Source: Erpobdella octoculata (lineage: Eukaryota; Annelida; Clitellata; Hirudinida; Erpobdellidae). From it: DNA of 64,000 nt. The DNA is taken from the NCBI GenBank assembly GCA_963978895.1, contig OZ022247.1, positions 24,387,731 to 24,451,730 of the forward strand, in the 5' to 3' direction. Of the stretch, positions 47,176-61,005 are shown piece by piece (position 1 is the stretch's first letter; the number at the start of each line of letters is the position of its first letter). The position numbers and the translations under genes were made by a program. The notes below the pieces were generated by a model. That model ran no database searches and was not told where the DNA came from. It worked only from the letters and a program-made list of their open reading frames with translations.

Positions 47176-49155
47176 AAAATGGATCAAATTGAACTGATGA
47201 TATTTTTCGAGGATCATCATCAACCTCCCTTGAGGACCCTCATGTCTGCCACTGCTTCGTTCACTTCGGTCATCAACTGGACACTGATGATGAACGACCT
47301 GTCCTGGAGAGATCCGAATCTCTACGGAGCATTCACCTACAACTCAAACAACAAAAGACCTCTACAGATTCCACGACTCTTACAACTACAAGACTACTTC
47401 GATTTCATAGAAAACAGCCGCAGCAGTAGAACGGATTTGTTGTCTTCTGCATCTTTGTTATCATCGCCAACTTCAACAAAAACATCAATAAATCCTGGTA
47501 AATTGTTGAGGATAGTCATTAGAAGGAAAAGTCCATTTGATGATCTCAGTTATGTTCAAGTGTCGTGTAGAAATCGTTCTAAAACATCGGTTGACAGTTT
47601 CGGAAAGAAGAAATCAAGATTGACATTAAGAGACTTTTTTGCGGTTAAAAAATCTAAGAAATTAAGAATTAAAACTGGCAAACAGAAAGAAAACATCTTC
47701 AGAAGAATGTTCATGAAGATTGGATCGAAAGAAACCAATTTCCTTGACCTTCCAGCATCCTGCAGTCCTGAGCCGTCAAATCAATTCCACTCTTGTCAGT
47801 CTTCCATTTGTGGTGAATATTCGCTTAACGCTTCACTATCGCCATCAACACCATCTCAGTCACAACTACCATCATCACCTCCAGATTATTATAATTACAA
47901 AAACTGCAACACTTGTTCTGACCCAAGAAGAGTTTACCGTCGTCATTATCATCACCGGCGTTCTAAATGTAACTTATCAGTTGAAAATTACGGAGACCAA
48001 ACAACAAATTTAAGATGCCATTCAATCAGTGCTGTACATTTAAAAGATCATTCCATGAGACAGCAGCAACCAAACTCCAGTCAAGCAAGTTCTCAATTGC
48101 TTTCACAGCATTTAGAAGACGGCGAATGTCTCACAATCCCTCCATATAAAGAGCATCGAATATCAGAAGAGAGCAGATGTCAAAATCAAGATTCCCAGTT
48201 GTTATTAGTAACAAATGATGTGCACCAAATAGAAGAATTGCAGCCAAGCGGAGAAGATGCAATGTTTTCATCAAACTCTCAATTGCAGTTTGTTTCGTCT
48301 GAAGTTAACGTAGACAGTCATGTAGACAATGAAAATATAAAATATGGTATTTTAATAAAAAAATATATTCACTTATTATCAGCAATGAATAAGTTGATAT
48401 TAAAAGAAAAATGTTTACATAAATTAAATGACCAACACGCATTGAAGACAACAGCTAATCAGCTCGAGAATTTGCTATTAAATTTCACAGGTGAGGCTCT
48501 GCTAACAAAACTGTCAGATTGTTTCTCCAATCTTTCAGAGCACATATCTTCAGTTGAAAGACAAATACACAAAAATCCTGAAAAAGAATTCAGCAGATTT
48601 GAAGATTTAAACGAAGAAGAAATATTGAAACGTAAATATTACAAATTCTCAGATCAACAAAGTCGTGCATACGAATGTTACGATTCATCAAGGGATTATT
48701 ATCTTCATGATACAAACATTTTACAAGAAGAACAATTTGATCCTTTAAGGAAGTCAACAAAATGTTCAAAAGAAATTTCCACTGAAGCATCCTCCACTCT
48801 GAACGCAAATCATCTGGATGTCAACCATCTGAATACCGGCCTGCCACAAATTCAACACAAACGATTATTCCCAGAACTTCCAACGTCTCCTGTTTTAAAC
48901 GACTCTTTACTCATTTCACAAGAATCAGCCTGGGACAACTTTTCAACCGTCAACAGCGTCTCCGATCTCGAATCTGAAACGGAAAACGAAACCACATTCC
49001 ACGTAACACCACTTCCTCATCAAAGGCAGACATCATTAGCACCGTCAACGACAACTCATCGATTCCCATCGTCGGGAATTCCAAAAAGAATATTTTTCGA
49101 TTCATCAATTCTTTCTAGTAATTCGCCGCCTGCGTCTTGTGATTTAATTACTTGA
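47176..49155 (+). CDS. Unrecognised Ser-rich protein, terminal exon
   Basis: The exon starts after TTATTTCAG (acceptor ending at 47175). The first ATG is at 47179, giving 658 aa to TGA at 49153-49155. The frame is open before the ATG to the acceptor, so coding upstream exons are possible. Visible segments: N-terminal MDQIELMIFFEDHHQ; a Ser-rich stretch; a basic Lys/Arg-rich part at about 130-195 (KKSRLTLRDFFAVKKSKKLR); Ser/Pro, Tyr and His-rich tracts; a helical Leu-rich part at about 395-470 (LLSAMNKLILKEKCLHKLND); and a Ser/Thr-rich tail. No known domain recognised. An AATAAA signal lies at 49317-49322. Possibly a scaffold or nuclear protein; no function is assigned. Confidence 0.7.
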   Translation, partial: KMDQIELMIFFEDHHQPPLRTLMSATASFTSVINWTLMMNDLSWRDPNLYGAFTYNSNNKRPLQIPRLLQLQDYFDFIENSRSSRTDLLSSASLLSSPTSTKTSINPGKLLRIVIRRKSPFDDLSYVQVSCRNRSKTSVDSFGKKKSRLTLRDFFAVKKSKKLRIKTGKQKENIFRRMFMKIGSKETNFLDLPASCSPEPSNQFHSCQSSICGEYSLNASLSPSTPSQSQLPSSPPDYYNYKNCNTCSDPRRVYRRHYHHRRSKCNLSVENYGDQTTNLRCHSISAVHLKDHSMRQQQPNSSQASSQLLSQHLEDGECLTIPPYKEHRISEESRCQNQDSQLLLVTNDVHQIEELQPSGEDAMFSSNSQLQFVSSEVNVDSHVDNENIKYGILIKKYIHLLSAMNKLILKEKCLHKLNDQHALKTTANQLENLLLNFTGEALLTKLSDCFSNLSEHISSVERQIHKNPEKEFSRFEDLNEEEILKRKYYKFSDQQSRAYECYDSSRDYYLHDTNILQEEQFDPLRKSTKCSKEISTEASSTLNANHLDVNHLNTGLPQIQHKRLFPELPTSPVLNDSLLISQESAWDNFSTVNSVSDLESETENETTFHVTPLPHQRQTSLAPSTTTHRFPSSGIPKRIFFDSSILSSNSPPASCDLIT

Positions 49156-49256
49156 GCTCTTCTATGACCTTATTTGAACTCTTCTATGACCTTATTTGAA
49201 CTCTTCTATGACCTTCTACCTTCTCATGACCTTATTTGAACTCTTCTATGACCTTA
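49156..49256. repeat. 22-bp tandem repeat in 3' UTR
   Basis: About four copies of CTCTTCTATGACCTTATTTG, one with an inserted CTACCTTCTCATGAC, immediately after the stop codon of the plus-strand gene. Confidence 0.85.
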
Positions 49257-50967
49257 TCTGCCTTCTTACTACCTCACTTGAATTTATTTATTTTAATTGA
49301 CAGATATTTTGATTCAAATAAAATATGTTTTCAGCTTCACTAAAGCTGTATTGAAGCTTAAAAGTTCTTTTCTCTTAGAAATCAATGATATATAGATTAT
49401 ACAGGTGTGGGTCTTTAGGGGTCTCGCCGGAATGCTGTAGCGATCTTCACGCTTTTGGGAATAATAGCAGCTGTAGGGGGTGCAGTCCATAACGGGCGAT
49501 CGAGCATGACTTATAAGAATATGGATAAGACCGGTGGCAAAGAGTAAAGATAGCTACCCAGTGGGTAATACCCACCATGATAATCCCGCACTCTTGGCTT
49601 TAACGCTATGACGTACTTTAATAGCAATACTCGTGCTGACAAATTAAAAATCATTAACGAATGGTGATATTAATTTTTTTTAAATTAAATAAAAATGCTT
49701 AATAATAATTTTTGTCATTTATGATGAGTCTCTAGCACTACTTTTTTAATATTTATAACTAGAAAAAAATTATGTTAAGTTTTTCTTACCTTCAGAAGAT
49801 TGTATCATCAGTTTTTTTTTATTTCTACCTACCTATCCTATACCCAGATTCGAATTATCACAGGTGTTAATCTATAGGTAGGTACCGACGAGTGATATTG
49901 TTGGGATAACCCGTATGCTGGATGAACAAACTGAACTCCCATTTGTCGGTATAATAATTGAACTACTAAGAAAAAAGACTGGTACTACAGTACTAACTAT
50001 ATTTAATCCATTCTGAAATTCAAAACTTTAGCTTCATTGCGACTGCACAACATGCGTGTGTATTTTGAGTTTGTGCGTATGCATGTGTGTATGTATGAAT
50101 GTATGTGTGTATGTATGTGTGTGTGTGTACGTATGCATGCATGTGTAAGACAAAATTTGCAGTTTACGAAAATGTGAAACGCAAGACTCGCAGGGAGAAA
50201 AGAATGGGGGGGTACGAGCCAAACTATGACCAACTAAACTCATATAAGTTTGTATATATATAAATATAGATAGAGAGAGATGTATATACATACACGAGTC
50301 TCATCAGTGCCGCAAGTGAAAAGTGAATTATAATAATAAAAATAATAAGAAACAACAAACAAACAAGCAAATAAAATGTGAGCAAATCGCTACGAAATGG
50401 TATAATATAACGAACTCGAACATTCTTTGTAAATAAAATCAATTATTATTATTATTTAAATTATAATAATAACAAATAATAATTCAAGCGATAATAATTT
50501 ATTTACGTTGACGTCCCAAAGACTAAGAAGACGAATAAGCAAGTTTTATAGAAAAGATTAAAAAACGAACAGAATTGCTTCTTTCTTTTATATTTTAAAG
50601 GATTATACGAGGTTATTCAAGTTACAATATAAAATAAACGATCTTAATAAGATTAAGAAAACATTAGAACTTCAAAACCAGCATCATCATCATCATCAGC
50701 AGCACCATCAAAACTCGGACGCATATAAACAACAGATCCAGCCAACAAGATGATTATTATTATTAATTAATATTATTTAAGGCCACTCGTTGCTATCAGA
50801 CGTCGGACAAATAAGCCATGATGATCCTCCTCTCTCGAAGGCATCAGGTATAAATTTCAATTACAATTTACTTTCAACATTAATCTTCCTTCTTTCTTTT
50901 ACCGGACTTTCGCTGTTATACATCCTGTTGTCGAATCGGTGATGAAAAGCCGGATTGGTGACACTAT

Positions 50968-51050
50968 GTCATGGATGACATACATTACGTCATGGATGAC
51001 ATACATTATGTCATGGATGACACACATAATGTCATGGATGACATGACACA
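50968..51050. repeat. 21-bp palindrome-containing tandem repeat
   Basis: Four copies; each contains ATGTCATGGATGACAT, which is self-complementary apart from the central GG. It lies in spacer between convergent genes, so a promoter role is unlikely. Confidence 0.8.
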
Positions 51051-51442
51051 CGTATTGTTATTGACCTTGCTTGTTATCACTTATTATATAAAGTCGTGAT
51101 GTCGCTGGTGTTAATAAACATAACTCTTTCTCTACTACCTTTCTCTTTCTCTAACTCTTCCAGAATATTCAAAAGAAAAATTCAGATAAGTTACAAGTGC
51201 AAACAAATTTTATGGATAATATTGAATATAATTAAACCGAAATATTTTATTATTATTAATTTAAAGTGCTTAAACGAGACGTGAGATTTATTTATTTATT
51301 TTGAAAAGTTCCGTCGACGAGGAGACGAGGCAAAAAAAAAATTAAAAATAATATTTGATTTTATAGATGAAAAATATCGAAGACGCATCGAACGTCAGAA
51401 AGCCCGCTCGGGTGACGACAACGACGGGCGACTTGTGATTGA

Positions 51443-51999
51443 TTAAAACCGACGTCTGGTTGACGTTTGCGACACGCTTCGTTTGTAGCTCGACTTGAAG
51501 CCGCTGTCGCCGCCGCCTCCGCTACTGCGGCTCGTACTCTTTCGTACGACCGTCGTGTATGGTGAAGCCCCCTCGTGTGTGGCCGACACGCCGGACGACG
51601 ATATCGATATAGAGGTGCGTGCATTCGACGAGGGACGGTGACTTGTCGTGTACGACGTCGACGACGACGACGAATACGTACTGGAGTGACCCGGCCTGGG
51701 AGGAAGGGCAGAGAAGTCAAAAGTTCTGCCGCCACTGCCGCTGCTGCTGCTGTGGTGGTGGTAGTCGCTGCCGTTGGAGACGAAATTGATGTTGATGTTC
51801 GTTTCTCTACCGCCGCCTAGGGACGATGCCATGCTGCCGGCGCGGCGCGTGCGGTCTTTGATGCTCGAGTATCTGCTCTCGTAGCCGTTGTAGCGACTGT
51901 CGTCGACGACGTTAGAGTAGGCGTGGCCGCCGTAGATGATGTTGTTGCTCAGGGCGGGAGATGCTCCCAAGCCAGGCATCGGTTTCAATTCAATTTTGT
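51443..51999 (-). other. Ser/Gly/His-rich C-terminal tail of the twitchin gene
   Basis: The last exon codes about 185 residues of low complexity: poly-Ser, SYTTSHRPSSNARTSISISS, a His run (DYHHHSSSS), Gly runs and a basic end (KRSVSQTSTRRRF). It is GC-rich compared with the introns. No domain; probably disordered and phosphorylatable. Confidence 0.8.
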
Positions 52000-54900
52000 C
52001 TGTTGAAAGATATGAATGATACGATTATATTCGAACAAGTCCGACATGTTATAATAGGCAGGGGCGCCCAATCCCCATGGCTGCTGGAAGCAGCCCCACC
52101 CCCCTGGGGAAGCTCTGTGGACGCCCCTGAAAATAGGTAGCAGAAAACGTGAACTAACGATTGACGGTTATTTTGCAGGAGGATTCTGAAGTGCCTTTCT
52201 TGTTTTCGGCTATGCAGCTGAACTTACCGGCGTCGGTAACGTCGCACGCGGCGACTTCCAGCGAGCAGACGCCCACCGTGTTCTCGATGTTGTAGCGGCC
52301 GCCGTATTTCAAAGCTTTTCCGTCTTTGTACCACGTGATCTGAGATTGATTGTTTGATAGGTTATTTTAAAATCAAGAAACTATTATATGTAATAAATAT
52401 ATTTATTAAGTATTAAAAACGAACGAATTCGATTAAATAAGAATATCGTTATTAAAAAATAATAATAAAATAAAAAATAAAAGAAATCATAAAATCGTTA
52501 ACAACAATAATAACAACAACAACAACTGTAATAACATAACAATAACAATAATAAAAACAAGAAAAAACAGCAGCATAACGAATACACGTACGGTAGCAGG
52601 CGGTTCGGCATCAACAGTGGTGATCAGTTTGAATGCAACTCCCTCCTGCAGGAATCTATCTCTTAGATGGAACAGGAAAGATGGCGCTTTTTCTTTTACT
52701 TCGAACTTCTCAAAATCGTCATCTGCTTTCCTGTTAACGAGAGTAAGGTGATGAAAACGATGATGATTATGCTAGAGGTGATGATAACGATGATGGTTAG
52801 GCTAGAGGTGATGATAGTGATGATGATTAGGCTAGAGGTGATGATAACGATGATTATTATGCTAGAGGTGATGAAAATGATAATGTGAGTGGCGATGATA
52901 ATGATTGTGGTGGTGATAGTTGGGTTGGTATAGTTGTATAAATATATTTGATTTAAATGTCGATATAACTCTTGCAGGTCTGTAAAAATACTGCACGAAG
53001 ATGGGAAAAATGAATTTATGATAACAATAATATGAATAAAAAATAATAATTATTATTTATGAATATGTGATTAAAAAAAAGTTGCACTCGAATGACATTT
53101 GAACTTACTTGCGGAAAGCAGAGGTCGGCTCGACACTGATGGCTCTTCTGATTGGAGCAGCAGGAGCAGCTGGTAAGGAAATAATTAGTCAAAAACTATA
53201 AAATAACTGGAAGTGAAATAGCGATAAAGATGATGATATTTAAAATCCTGAACGGGCCATAATGACCCACGGACAAACGACCCCGTACAGGGCTCTTTTA
53301 AGCTCTTATAGCAAACCAAAAGACTCTATTTGACACAATACTTAATTGTATTATTACTTTAAGCTACATATATATATATATATATAGATATAGGAACAAG
53401 ACTTCTATAAAACCTTCAACGTTGAGCTTGGCTGATTCTTCTTTGCTTCCGTACGAGTTGACGGCCTTGACGATGTACTGACCCTTGTCCTCCATCTTGC
53501 ATCTGCCGATCCTCAGTTCAAAGTCAGTGCCCGAGTACTTGGGCATGTACTTGAGACTGGGGTTCAAGCCCTGGCCTTTGTAGAACCTGATTATAGAAAG
53601 AATACAATTTAAATGAGAATAATTCTTTAGGTTATAAAATCAGCTTTATAAACACCTAAAAATTAATCTACTAATTCAACATATAAGTGAACATAAACTT
53701 ATTTAATAAGTTAATTAATTCCTTAATTATATAATCATATTATTATAAGAATTATTAAATTTATATGATAGTCATCAAATAAATAAAATAATGGTTAATA
53801 GTTAATAATTAATTATATAATCATATTATTATAAGAATTATTTAATTTATATGATAGTCATAAAAATGATTAACGGGAGACCATGTAATGATGGGAGCGG
53901 ATGCAGCGAGAACTTTGCACTTGAAGTTTCCGACTCCTCCCTCCTGTACGAGGCAGTCACGTGGCTTCCTCACAAACCTCGGCATGGCTTCCCTGCGATC
54001 TGGCGGTGTTGATAACGATAATGATATCAACAATTAAGTTGTGATAAAAAATGACGGCGGCGACATTAGCGATCAAAAGATGAAAACTGCGAACAAACCG
54101 AAGTAGTTGTCGTAAACTTCGTACTCTCGCTGTCTCTGACCTCTCAGTGAACTGTAATTTGCTGTACGACCAATGGCTGGAGAGGGAGTTCCCCAGTTTT
54201 GCTGCGATTGGTGGAATGAATACACAGAAAACAATTATTTATTCGTCGCTGAATTTCAGTGAATTTTTATGTTTTTATTTACACGTGGAAAATGTCGTTG
54301 TAAAATATACTAACGTATTTATCTTTGATGCCCTGTCTGATCTTGCTGAACCTGGAGGAGGGGATGCATTGAGTGAAGTCCGGGTGGGGTTCGGAGAGCC
54401 ACGGGTGGTCCATGGCTTCGTGGATTGTCATTCGCTTCCTGGTTATTAAAAAATTTATTTAAAAAAAAATAATAAACACAAAAATGCTTTGTTTTATCTT
54501 TGCATTCACAACCTTTCTCATTAATACAACTTTGAATGTCACCATCATCATCATCTTTATAATCCTATTTTAAAGAAAATAAATCATTCAACAAAGAGAG
54601 GGAGAGAGTAAATAATTAATAAAATAAATTACTGAGGAGATTTGAGAAGAAGCTTGCTGATGAAATCTTTCCCCAGATCCGAGATCCCCTTAAATCCTTC
54701 GGAATCGAACGACCACTGAGCCCTCCTGACGTTGTCGAATGTTTCCTGTTTCGATGCTCCCGAGAATGGTGACAGTCCGCTCAATCTGCACGTACGTGTG
54801 AAATTTAGTGATATTTTTTATTTTTATTATTTTAAACAGCTTATGAATGTATTGAAAAAACTTTTTTGCATACAGGAATGAACCACATGTAAACAATGAT

Positions 54901-57900
54901 ATTCTCATCGGAATGTTTTTGAATACAGGATTGAACTACACGTAAACAATGATATCCTTCCTCATCAACTACACGTATTTAGAAACACACACAAAGAGAG
55001 CAAATAAAAAACCACTTTAAAATTATTAATCACTGCAATATCGTCTGAGATCGATGCAAAGAAAAAGAAGAAATAAAAAAAAACTCACAATATGTACGAG
55101 AGGACGCCGATGGACCACATGTCCGAATAGAATCCGACCGGTTCGTGGTCGACCACTTCCGGGGAGGCAAAATCAGCCGTGGCGGTCGAGACTTTCACCG
55201 CACGGTCGGGGTCGATCTTCGAGGCGAGTCCGAAGTCGATCAGTTTTACGTCTTTGCTCTTCTTTGTCGTGAAGATCAGGTTCTCTGGCTGTAAATGATT
55301 GAAATAAATTATCTGGCTGTATCACGTAAATAATTATCATCAATTAAAAAGAAAAATAATATTAATAATATAATAAAAATAAACAAATACTGATTTGAAT
55401 CTCACTAAAATTATTAAATACAGAAAATCAGTAATCTCCAATGGTTATCTTCGAGAGCAAGACTTTCAAGAACAAGACATTCAAGAACAAGACTTTCAAG
55501 AACAAGACTTTAAAGAACAAAGCTATTAAGAACAAGACTTTCAAGAACAAGGCTTTATAGATCATGGCTTTCAAGACAAAAAAGCTCAAAGATAAACAAA
55601 GTATCATAATATGAACACCACACTCCACCACCCCTACACACGAACCTAAATATCCACCGCCCCCACACACGAACCTTAATATCAAGATGCACGATATTCT
55701 TCTCATGCATGTGCTTGATGCCGTCACAAACTTGCTTGACGTAATCGATGACGTCACCTTCAGTCAACCTGTCATCGTCACCAATCTGCTCAAACAACTC
55801 TCCTCCCGATAGGCTGGAAAAGTAAACGAGTTTCAAATTATTAAAAAACACTTTTTCTTATTTTTTTTACCTAAAATCAAATTAATAATATAGTTCAATT
55901 ATTAAAACAACACTTTTTTTTACCTAAAATCAAATTAATATATACTAATTATTATTATACTATATTAATATATTATTAATATATTATTAATATATTATTA
56001 ATATATTATTAATATATTATTAATATATTATTAATATATTATTAATATATTATTAATATATTATTAATATATTATTAATATATTATTAATATATTATTAA
56101 TATATTATTAATATATTATTAATATATTATTAATATATTATTAATATATTATTAATATATTATTAATATATTATTAATATATTATTAATATATTATTAAT
56201 ATATTATTAATATATTATTAATATATTATTAATATATTATTAATATATTATTAATATATTATTAATATAGTTCAATTATTAAAAAAACACTTTTTTTTAC
56301 CTAAAATCAAATTAATAATATAGTTCAATTTTTTACCTAAAATCAGATTAATAATATAGTCTAATTTAATTGAAAATAAAACCGGAAAAACCCACTATTC
56401 CATGACGAGTGCAATTTCATGCTGATCCTCGAAAGCGTCGTGGAGATTGAGAAGTTTTGGATGCTGCAGTTGGTTCATGACGTTGATCTCGTTCTTGACT
56501 GTCTGCTTGTCGGCAGGTCCCGGAGTGTTGACGAACTTGACCACGTAGCTGTCCCCCGTGGCTTTCTCCACGGCTCTGTGGACCTTGCCGAACGCCCCCC
56601 TGCGCGTAATAATAATAATAATAATAATATTTGTAACGCGCCATATCGGTTGATTGTTCATTTAGACATGTGACTTAACATTCTAAACGAGCTTCAAAAA
56701 TTAATATATTTATATAAATTAATAATAAAACTAATTTTAATATATATATATATATAATTATTTTTTAAGTAATAACATAACAAATCATGGTTTTTAAAAC
56801 TAATTTGAAAATAAATAATATATAATTTTTTAAATATTAAAATAACAAATAATAGTTTTTAAAGCGGAAAAAAATATTGAGTTGAAAGTTGGCATGCTTA
56901 CGATCCGATTTCTTCACAGATGTCGTAATAATCGTAAACGCTTCCAGTTTTGATGTCGACCGGTTGAGGCTTGTGCTTGTCCCAGATGTTGTGGTCTGCA
57001 AGATAATTTTGCTGTATCCTCGAATCGTAAAGATACGATCTTACGAAGACATTCGTACCAATAAAAATGAGATTATTAGATGTAATCTGCTCACACTTGA
57101 GTAAACTAAGCTGTACATGTAAATTACGAGTTGTATATTACGCAAACTCAACTTACACAGTTTGTCGTAATTGTCCGGTTTAGGGCCGGTGTATTTCTTT
57201 CGTTTGTTTTCATCTGTAAAACGCGAGAAAGTTTAAAAATAAATAAATAAATCAATCAATAAATCTGATGACCAATGAAAAATGAGACGTCTCTATGACA
57301 ACAAACAATGGCGAAATTTAAACACAAATAAGCACTTTATTCTTCTTGCCGTAAAAATAATAAACAGCTACAAAAATGCAACTTCAAAACAGCCAATCAG
57401 CACTCAAGAATTCAAATTTCAAAACCAGAACAGACCATCGGGAGCCAATCCCTTCCGCTGTCTGCCTTCTTGTTCGTCAACGGTCTTCAAGGTGACAGGT
57501 TCGCACGGCTGACTCCTCCCGTACAAGTTCTCGGCTATCACGCGGAACTCGTAGTTGTGCTTCGGAGAGAGGCCTTCGATTGTGGCGTAGGCGACTCTGT
57601 TTAATCACACACACACATACATACAAAATTGTTAAATTAATCAATTAGGGAAATACAAAATAATTGGCAGATTAAGTTATTTATTTATTATTTACTTATT
57701 ATTTATTTATTATTTATTTATTTATTATTAGTTATTTTAAAATAATATTTCAATCAATCACTTGAAATAAAACAATATCTTATAAGCCTCTTCCCCTTGA
57801 TTAATGCCCCTGGCTTATATATAAGGTATTGATTTCTAAATTAGAGATTTTTTATAAACAGAAGCATGTCATTATGGTACCATCATACCACACATTACTG

Positions 57901-59119
57901 CCCTTCCCATTCCCATTTCGACCATCTGTTTACCTGGTCGGGGAGCATCTGACCCAATTGGTCATTCCTTCTTCTTTCTTCTCGACGATGTACTGGGTGA
58001 TGAATCCGCCTCCGTCACTCAACGGTGGTTTCCATGACAACATGACCGAGTCGTGGAAGAGGTTGTCGACGCTGAGGAGTCTCGGGGCGTCGGGGACGTC
58101 TGGATGGTGATGGAGGTGATGATAATGATGATGGAGGTGATGATAATGATGATGATGGAGGTGATGATGATCTCTGATGATGGAGGTGATGATTATGATG
58201 ACGATGGAGATGATGATAATCTCTGATGATGATGGAGAATATGATGATGGTCCGTGATGATAATGATGATGATGGAGAGATGATAATGATGATACCTCTG
58301 ATGATAGAGGTGATAATAATGATGATGACCGCAACTAAGAGAGACGATGATGACCAACAACAAAAACAAGTAAAAAAATATAATTTTTCTTCGATACAAA
58401 AACAAAGCTCCGACCGTTGACGGCGACTTTAATTATGGCAGAATCGGTGCCGAGGTCGTTTTCAAGGACGAGTCTGTAATTTCCGTTGTCCGCACGGTCG
58501 CCGTTTCTGAAGGAGAGGATGGCGTGGCGTTCTTTCAATTCAAGTGAAAACTTGTCACCAGCCTGTTGTTGATGGAGGGAAGGAAAGGAGGAAGGAGATA
58601 AAATAAATGATGATGATGATGATCAGATATCACTTTAGTTTTGTAAAGTAAGAAACTCTCTGTTACAGGTTGAGGAATGAAAATAATTATAAATACAATT
58701 ATTTAATTAATCAATCAATCAATCCATCCATTAATCAATCAACCAACCAACCAACCAACCAACCAACCAACCAACCAATGAATAAATAAATAAATAAATT
58801 AATAAATAAATAAATAAATCACTCAATACATACAAAATTATCTAAATTTACCACAATGTCATTGGAATCCTTGAACCACTGAGCCTTCGGCCTTGGATTT
58901 CCGGTGAAGGGCAATTTGATGATGACCTCTTCACCTTTCTCGAACTGGGCAACGTCCATGAACCTCGGAGGAACGTTAATCTTCGGAGGACCTGGAAGCA
59001 GCGTTAACAACCATCCAGGAATTAAAACATTGAAACATCTCAGAAATAAAAATAAAATAAATCTATTCATAATCATCATCACCATCATCACCATCACCAT
59101 CATCATCACCATCATCATT

Positions 59120-59162
<43 letters not shown>

Positions 59163-60970
59163 CCACCAACAGAGCACCGGCTCACTCTTGATAGTGAGAT
59201 CGGCTCTGGACGACCTCGACCCGGCAGAAGTGGTAGCTTTGATGCAGTACTCGTCTGCATCCTCTCCGAAAACGTCTCTTATCTCGAGGATGTAGACGTC
59301 TCCCTCTTTCGACGTTTCGTACTTGTTGCTGGCTACGATCTCTCTCGAGCCTTTGTACCTGTTTCCATAATTTGAGATAGAAAAATATTAATTTGAGATG
59401 TTTTCTTGGTATATTTGCAGGATACGCTTTCGACAGTTACGAAAGAATTTTTAAAAAGAAATACCAAAACTATCTGAATTTAAATTTAAATCTGTTAAAA
59501 ATTATGAATATTATATTATATCATACCAGGTTATTTCTGGAGCCGGTTGGCTGTGAATCGTAGCCTGGAATCTGGCGGTTTTTCCTTGGGCGCAAGTGAC
59601 CGGTTTCAGTCCTTGCAGAATTTCCGGCACTTTGGCAGCTGGTAGATTACACAGGCAGACGCAAATATGAGCGAAATGAAGCAGATTATTAATGATCAGA
59701 ACAACACATTTTAATGAAAGAGTTGCCACCAGTTCAGTAACTATAAGTCATAATCAAAACCAGTTCCACACTGTTTCACTCAGTAAACATTATTTTAAAA
59801 AAACAAAAAACAAAATGGCGGTTCAGCTGACCTTTAGGGTCAGTGACCTTGATGCGACGACCCGTCTCAGCGGGTTTGCTTGCGCCGGCCTCGTTGACGG
59901 CGAACACTCTGAAGTCGTATTCTCTGTCCTCGATCAAGTTGGGTACGTTGAAAACATTTGCAGGTTGTGGAACCTGATGAATCGATCAACCAATCAAATC
60001 AAATTATAATCATATTTATAAAACCACAATTTTAAATCACATAAAATGTATTTCCACCACAAAAACAATAAAAACTACTGAAACAAACCTGATTAATTCT
60101 AATCCAGTTATCAGAATTTGCATCTTTCTTTTCTATGAAATAACCGAGCAGTCTTCCACCACCGTCCGACTTTGGTCTTTCCCACGACAGGGACACAAAG
60201 TCACCACCGACTTCCGTGGCCTCCGGCTCACCGGGTGGACCAGGGGGATCTGACAGGGGGGGAAGGAGATTATTATAAAATAATTAACTACAGCAGCACA
60301 ATACTATTATATCAGGCATCGAATGCAACGGTTACCGAATGGCATCTTGGCAACGATCGGATTTGGTGATTCAACCCATTCTCCGTTACCGTGGGCATTC
60401 GCGGCACAAACTCTGAACAAGTAATCTCCGTTTTCTATCAGCCCTTGGACGTCTATCTCCAGGTCCTGATGGAATATTTAAAATTAAATAAATATATATA
60501 AACAACAAATATTTTTTATATCGACATAATTATACAGAACCCCCCCTCACTTATATGTAACAATAGTAAAAGATATGAATCATTCAAGATATTCTATGAG
60601 TACCCAAAACCACACCCCCAGTCCACTAAACGACTGACCCTTGTGTGAGTCGACACGGTGGTCCAATAGGGCTTGCTCATGTCCCTCCTTTCGATATTAT
60701 AGTGGGTGATCCTTGAACCCCCGTCATCCAGGGGAGCTTTCCATTTCAAGTGGCAGGAATTCTTCGTTATCTCAGAAACCTCCAGTGGTCCGCAAGGGCC
60801 CGGGGGAGCTGAATGGTGATTTATAAAAAAAATTAAATACAAATAATGAAGAACATGAAAAAAACCGAATGTGTGAAAATGTAACATTTGGTGGGTGGGT
60901 GACAATATAATTTTATGGAAATAAATAATCAAATAAATAAATAATCAAATAAATAATAAAAATAAATACA

Positions 60971-61005
<35 letters not shown>

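Larger units (their letters stand above)
49156..51442. other. 3' flanks of two convergent genes
   Basis: No gene recognised. A 22-bp repeat follows the stop (49156-49256), a GTAT/GT tract lies at about 50080-50130 and a 21-bp repeat at 50968-51050. The minus-strand polyadenylation signals for the twitchin gene are the TTTATT copies at about 51286-51299. An unassigned higher-GC segment lies at 49410-49620. Confidence 0.55.
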
